A stretch of DNA of 64,000 nucleotides from assembly GCA_937952975.1 (NCBI GenBank), contig CALFXX010000073.1, positions 4,301-68,300 of the forward strand, given 5' to 3'. The notes beneath the pieces were generated by a model. It was not told the DNA's origin, did not search any database, and was given only the letters and a program-made list of their open reading frames with translations. Origin of the DNA: an uncultured Alcaligenaceae bacterium. GTDB taxonomy: Bacteria; Pseudomonadota; Gammaproteobacteria; Burkholderiales; Burkholderiaceae_B. A program made the position numbers and the translations under genes. Positions 62,474 to 64,000 of this stretch are shown one piece after another (position 1 is the first letter of the stretch; each line of letters starts with the position of its first letter).

Positions 62474-62717
62474 GTTTATTAGCTCCTCTTGTTTTTACCT
62501 TGGCTGCTGAAAGCTGTCTAACCGTTTTAGGTCGGTGTAGCTATTTGATCGTGACAACTTCGTTATCGCTTCAACCCGCTTTCATCAGCACGTTCATCTC
62601 AACATTCTTTTATTTTTGTTTTGTCACGCGCTATGTCAAAATATTGTAAATACTTTACCTTGAACAACAGCGCGTTGCTCACCCACTATAACAACAAGTC
62701 AACCGAGAGACCACATC

Positions 62718-63467
62718 ATGCCCTTTTACGAAAAAGGTAGTACCAAAATCCATTACAGAGAAGTTGGTTCAGGCTTTCCGATGCTGATCTTACCGGGCGG
62801 CGGCCTCAATGCAACCACCGCTTTTTGCTCAACGACCGCGCCGTTCGATCCGATGGAAGAGTTTCGCGGAAGCTATCGTTGCATCATCGCTGATTCGCGC
62901 CACGCGAATCGGGGCTACTCGTCTGGGCCGCTAGAAATCGATCGCCCCTGGGACGCTTACACGGATGATCAGCTCGGTCTGATGGATCATCTGGGTATCG
63001 ATAAATTCTTAGTGATGGGCTTTTGTATCGGCGGCCCCTACATCTGGAATCTTCTGAAGCGTGCACCAGGTCGCGTTGTCGCTGCGATTCATGCACAGCC
63101 CAGCGGCTATCGCCCAGAAATGCCTGAACTCTTTCGAGGCGGCAACATGAAAGAATGGGCGCCGACACTTTGCTTGCAGCGTCCAGAAATCACCATGGAG
63201 ATGGCGCATGCGTTTTTGACCAACATGTATACCAATCGCAGTGATTTCGTGTTTACAGTTGATCGCGATTTTGTGCGCAAGTGCAGCACGCCAACCTTAG
63301 TGTTACCCGACGATAGCGTGCACCACCCCTATGTGGTCGCCAAAGAGGTCGTTGATCTGTGCCCTGGTGCAGAGGTCAGCATTTACCCCTGGAAGCAACC
63401 GACAAGCCTGGTGCCCCAAGCGGTTAAACACATTCGTGAGTTTCTGGCCAAGCACGCGCCAAAATAA
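62718..63467 (+). CDS. Alpha/beta hydrolase with a Cys nucleophile
   Basis: This 249-residue cytoplasmic hydrolase begins with KIHYREVGSGFPMLILPGGG (oxyanion region) and has the nucleophile elbow VMGFCIGGPY near residue 100, with Cys where most members have Ser, as in dienelactone hydrolase. LPDDSVHHPY may supply the acid. No His is visible where the catalytic His is expected near the C-terminus, where YPWKQPTSLVPQAVKHIREFL occurs. It diverges from a Bug receptor gene. Confidence 0.8.
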   Translation: MPFYEKGSTKIHYREVGSGFPMLILPGGGLNATTAFCSTTAPFDPMEEFRGSYRCIIADSRHANRGYSSGPLEIDRPWDAYTDDQLGLMDHLGIDKFLVMGFCIGGPYIWNLLKRAPGRVVAAIHAQPSGYRPEMPELFRGGNMKEWAPTLCLQRPEITMEMAHAFLTNMYTNRSDFVFTVDRDFVRKCSTPTLVLPDDSVHHPYVVAKEVVDLCPGAEVSIYPWKQPTSLVPQAVKHIREFLAKHAPK

Positions 63468-63482
63468 GTAGCGTCAGACGCC

Positions 63483-63517
63483 GCACAGCGGTCGCAATGA
63501 TCTTGCGGCAGCTGTGC
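63483..63517 (+). other. Stem-loop after the hydrolase gene
   Basis: GCACAGC and GCTGTGC form an outer stem, and CGCAA and TTGCG an inner stem around TGATC. No T-tract follows, so it is not a standard terminator. It lies in the 106-base strip where base composition changes. Confidence 0.5.
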
Positions 63518-63573
63518 AACCACGTCGAGCAAAACTATTGAACGCTTAGGCCTCAAGCAAGTGACAGCTCACC

Positions 63574-64000
63574 ATGCGCCCCGAGGCCATGAGCTCCGAG
63601 GAGATCGCGCGCCGCAACGCCGCGACGCTCGAGCTGCTCGCGGCCGAGAAGGAGCCTTTGCCGGCCGAGCTGACGTTGGGCTACGCCTACGCTCGCGCGC
63701 TCCAGCATAACCTCGACCGCCGCGTCAAGGCGATGGAGGCGGCAATCGCGTTCGGCCAATTCGACCTAGCCAAGATCGAGACGCTGCCGAAGCTGACCGC
63801 CGAGGCAGGCTACTACAACCGCGACAACGAAAGCATCGTGCGCTCCCGCGACAGCGTCACCGGCCAGCCTTCGCTTTCCCACCCGTCCATCTCGAGCGAC
63901 CGCAACCATGTGTCTTCCAGCGTGGGCCCGACCTGGAGCCTGCTGGACTTCGGCTCGAGCTACTACTCCGCCAAGCAGGCGGGCGATCGCGCACTGTCCG
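63574..64000 (+). CDS. TolC-family outer membrane protein, partial and lacking a signal peptide
   Basis: An open frame from ATG 63574 runs off the window end (142 codons). It reads like the start of a mature TolC/NodT-type efflux channel: SSEEIARRNAATLELLA, LTLGYAYARALQHNLDRRVK, FDLAKIETLPKLTAEAGY and GPTWSLLDFGSSYYSAKQAGDRAL. Family members have a signal peptide or lipobox before this segment, but here a TGA stands in frame four codons upstream and no signal sequence exists. The DNA is about 67% GC (hand count, 63601-63960) against about 53% in the gene before it. Confidence 0.75.
   Translation, partial: MRPEAMSSEEIARRNAATLELLAAEKEPLPAELTLGYAYARALQHNLDRRVKAMEAAIAFGQFDLAKIETLPKLTAEAGYYNRDNESIVRSRDSVTGQPSLSHPSISSDRNHVSSSVGPTWSLLDFGSSYYSAKQAGDRALS

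Noticed and set aside
1..64000. CRISPR arrays, insertion sequences, prophage genes and rRNA
   Set aside because: No regularly spaced identical repeats, transposase or integrase motifs, phage structural genes or rRNA signatures were seen.

Overview
The window looks like a chromosomal segment of a betaproteobacterium of the order Burkholderiales, most likely family Alcaligenaceae. This rests on protein content (three Bug/TctC-type solute receptors, a PP0621-family protein, Coq7, split ChrA pairs) and on familiar gene order (lolB-ispE-tRNA-Gln-prs-rplY-pth; gcvTHP behind a glycine riboswitch; mrp/dcd; ffh opposite a CcsA-like gene). Base composition is moderate: a hand count of 63001-63420 gives about 53% GC. 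The family assignment is inference; there is no rRNA in the window.

Region 1 (1-16609) is housekeeping. It holds the tail of an acyl-CoA ligase; a minus-strand run of TPR protein, lolB, ispE, tRNA-Gln, prs, rplY, pth and a CPBP protease; mutM; fumarylacetoacetase; a D-2-hydroxyacid type FAD oxidase; phosphomannomutase/phosphoglucomutase and pgi; and a two-gene nucleotide-sugar unit (WbpP-like epimerase, WbpO-like dehydrogenase) facing pgi. The hexose-phosphate enzymes and the nucleotide-sugar genes together suggest sugar supply for a surface polysaccharide.

Region 2 (16610-43662) is also core. A 486-base gap holds a probable small RNA with three CU-rich anti-Shine-Dalgarno motifs, its own promoter and terminator. 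Then follow coq7, an OsmC protein, thyA-folA, a YdgA-like protein, the glycine cleavage operon, a YhiN-like flavoprotein, a basic amino acid decarboxylase, dcd, mrp, two half-size chromate transporters, metG, tRNA-Gly, thiS (without thiG), trmB, ffh, a CcsA-like protein, a PP0621 protein, ampD, htpG and a MmgE/PrpD protein.

Region 3 (43663-51810) is more accessory. A tRNA-Leu is followed by an MNT-HEPN toxin-antitoxin pair, two tiny ORFs in one frame split by TGA, a DUF2177 membrane protein abutting a decayed fragment of an MFS gene, a SnoaL-like protein, an MFS transporter overlapping an LprI-domain gene, a convergent NarL-type regulator and sensorless kinase, a CDGSH protein and a ClpP-like secreted protein.

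Region 4 (51803-63467) is catabolic or exported in character: a glycosyltransferase, four alpha/beta hydrolases, three Bug receptors without their TctA/TctB partners, a methyltransferase-like protein and an FAD dehydrogenase with an added C-terminal membrane module, with an 18-base degenerate tandem repeat in front of it.

The last ~430 bases are distinctly GC-richer (about 67% by hand count over 63601-63960) and encode the start of a TolC-family outer membrane protein that lacks a signal peptide. This is either a recent insertion boundary or an assembly join.
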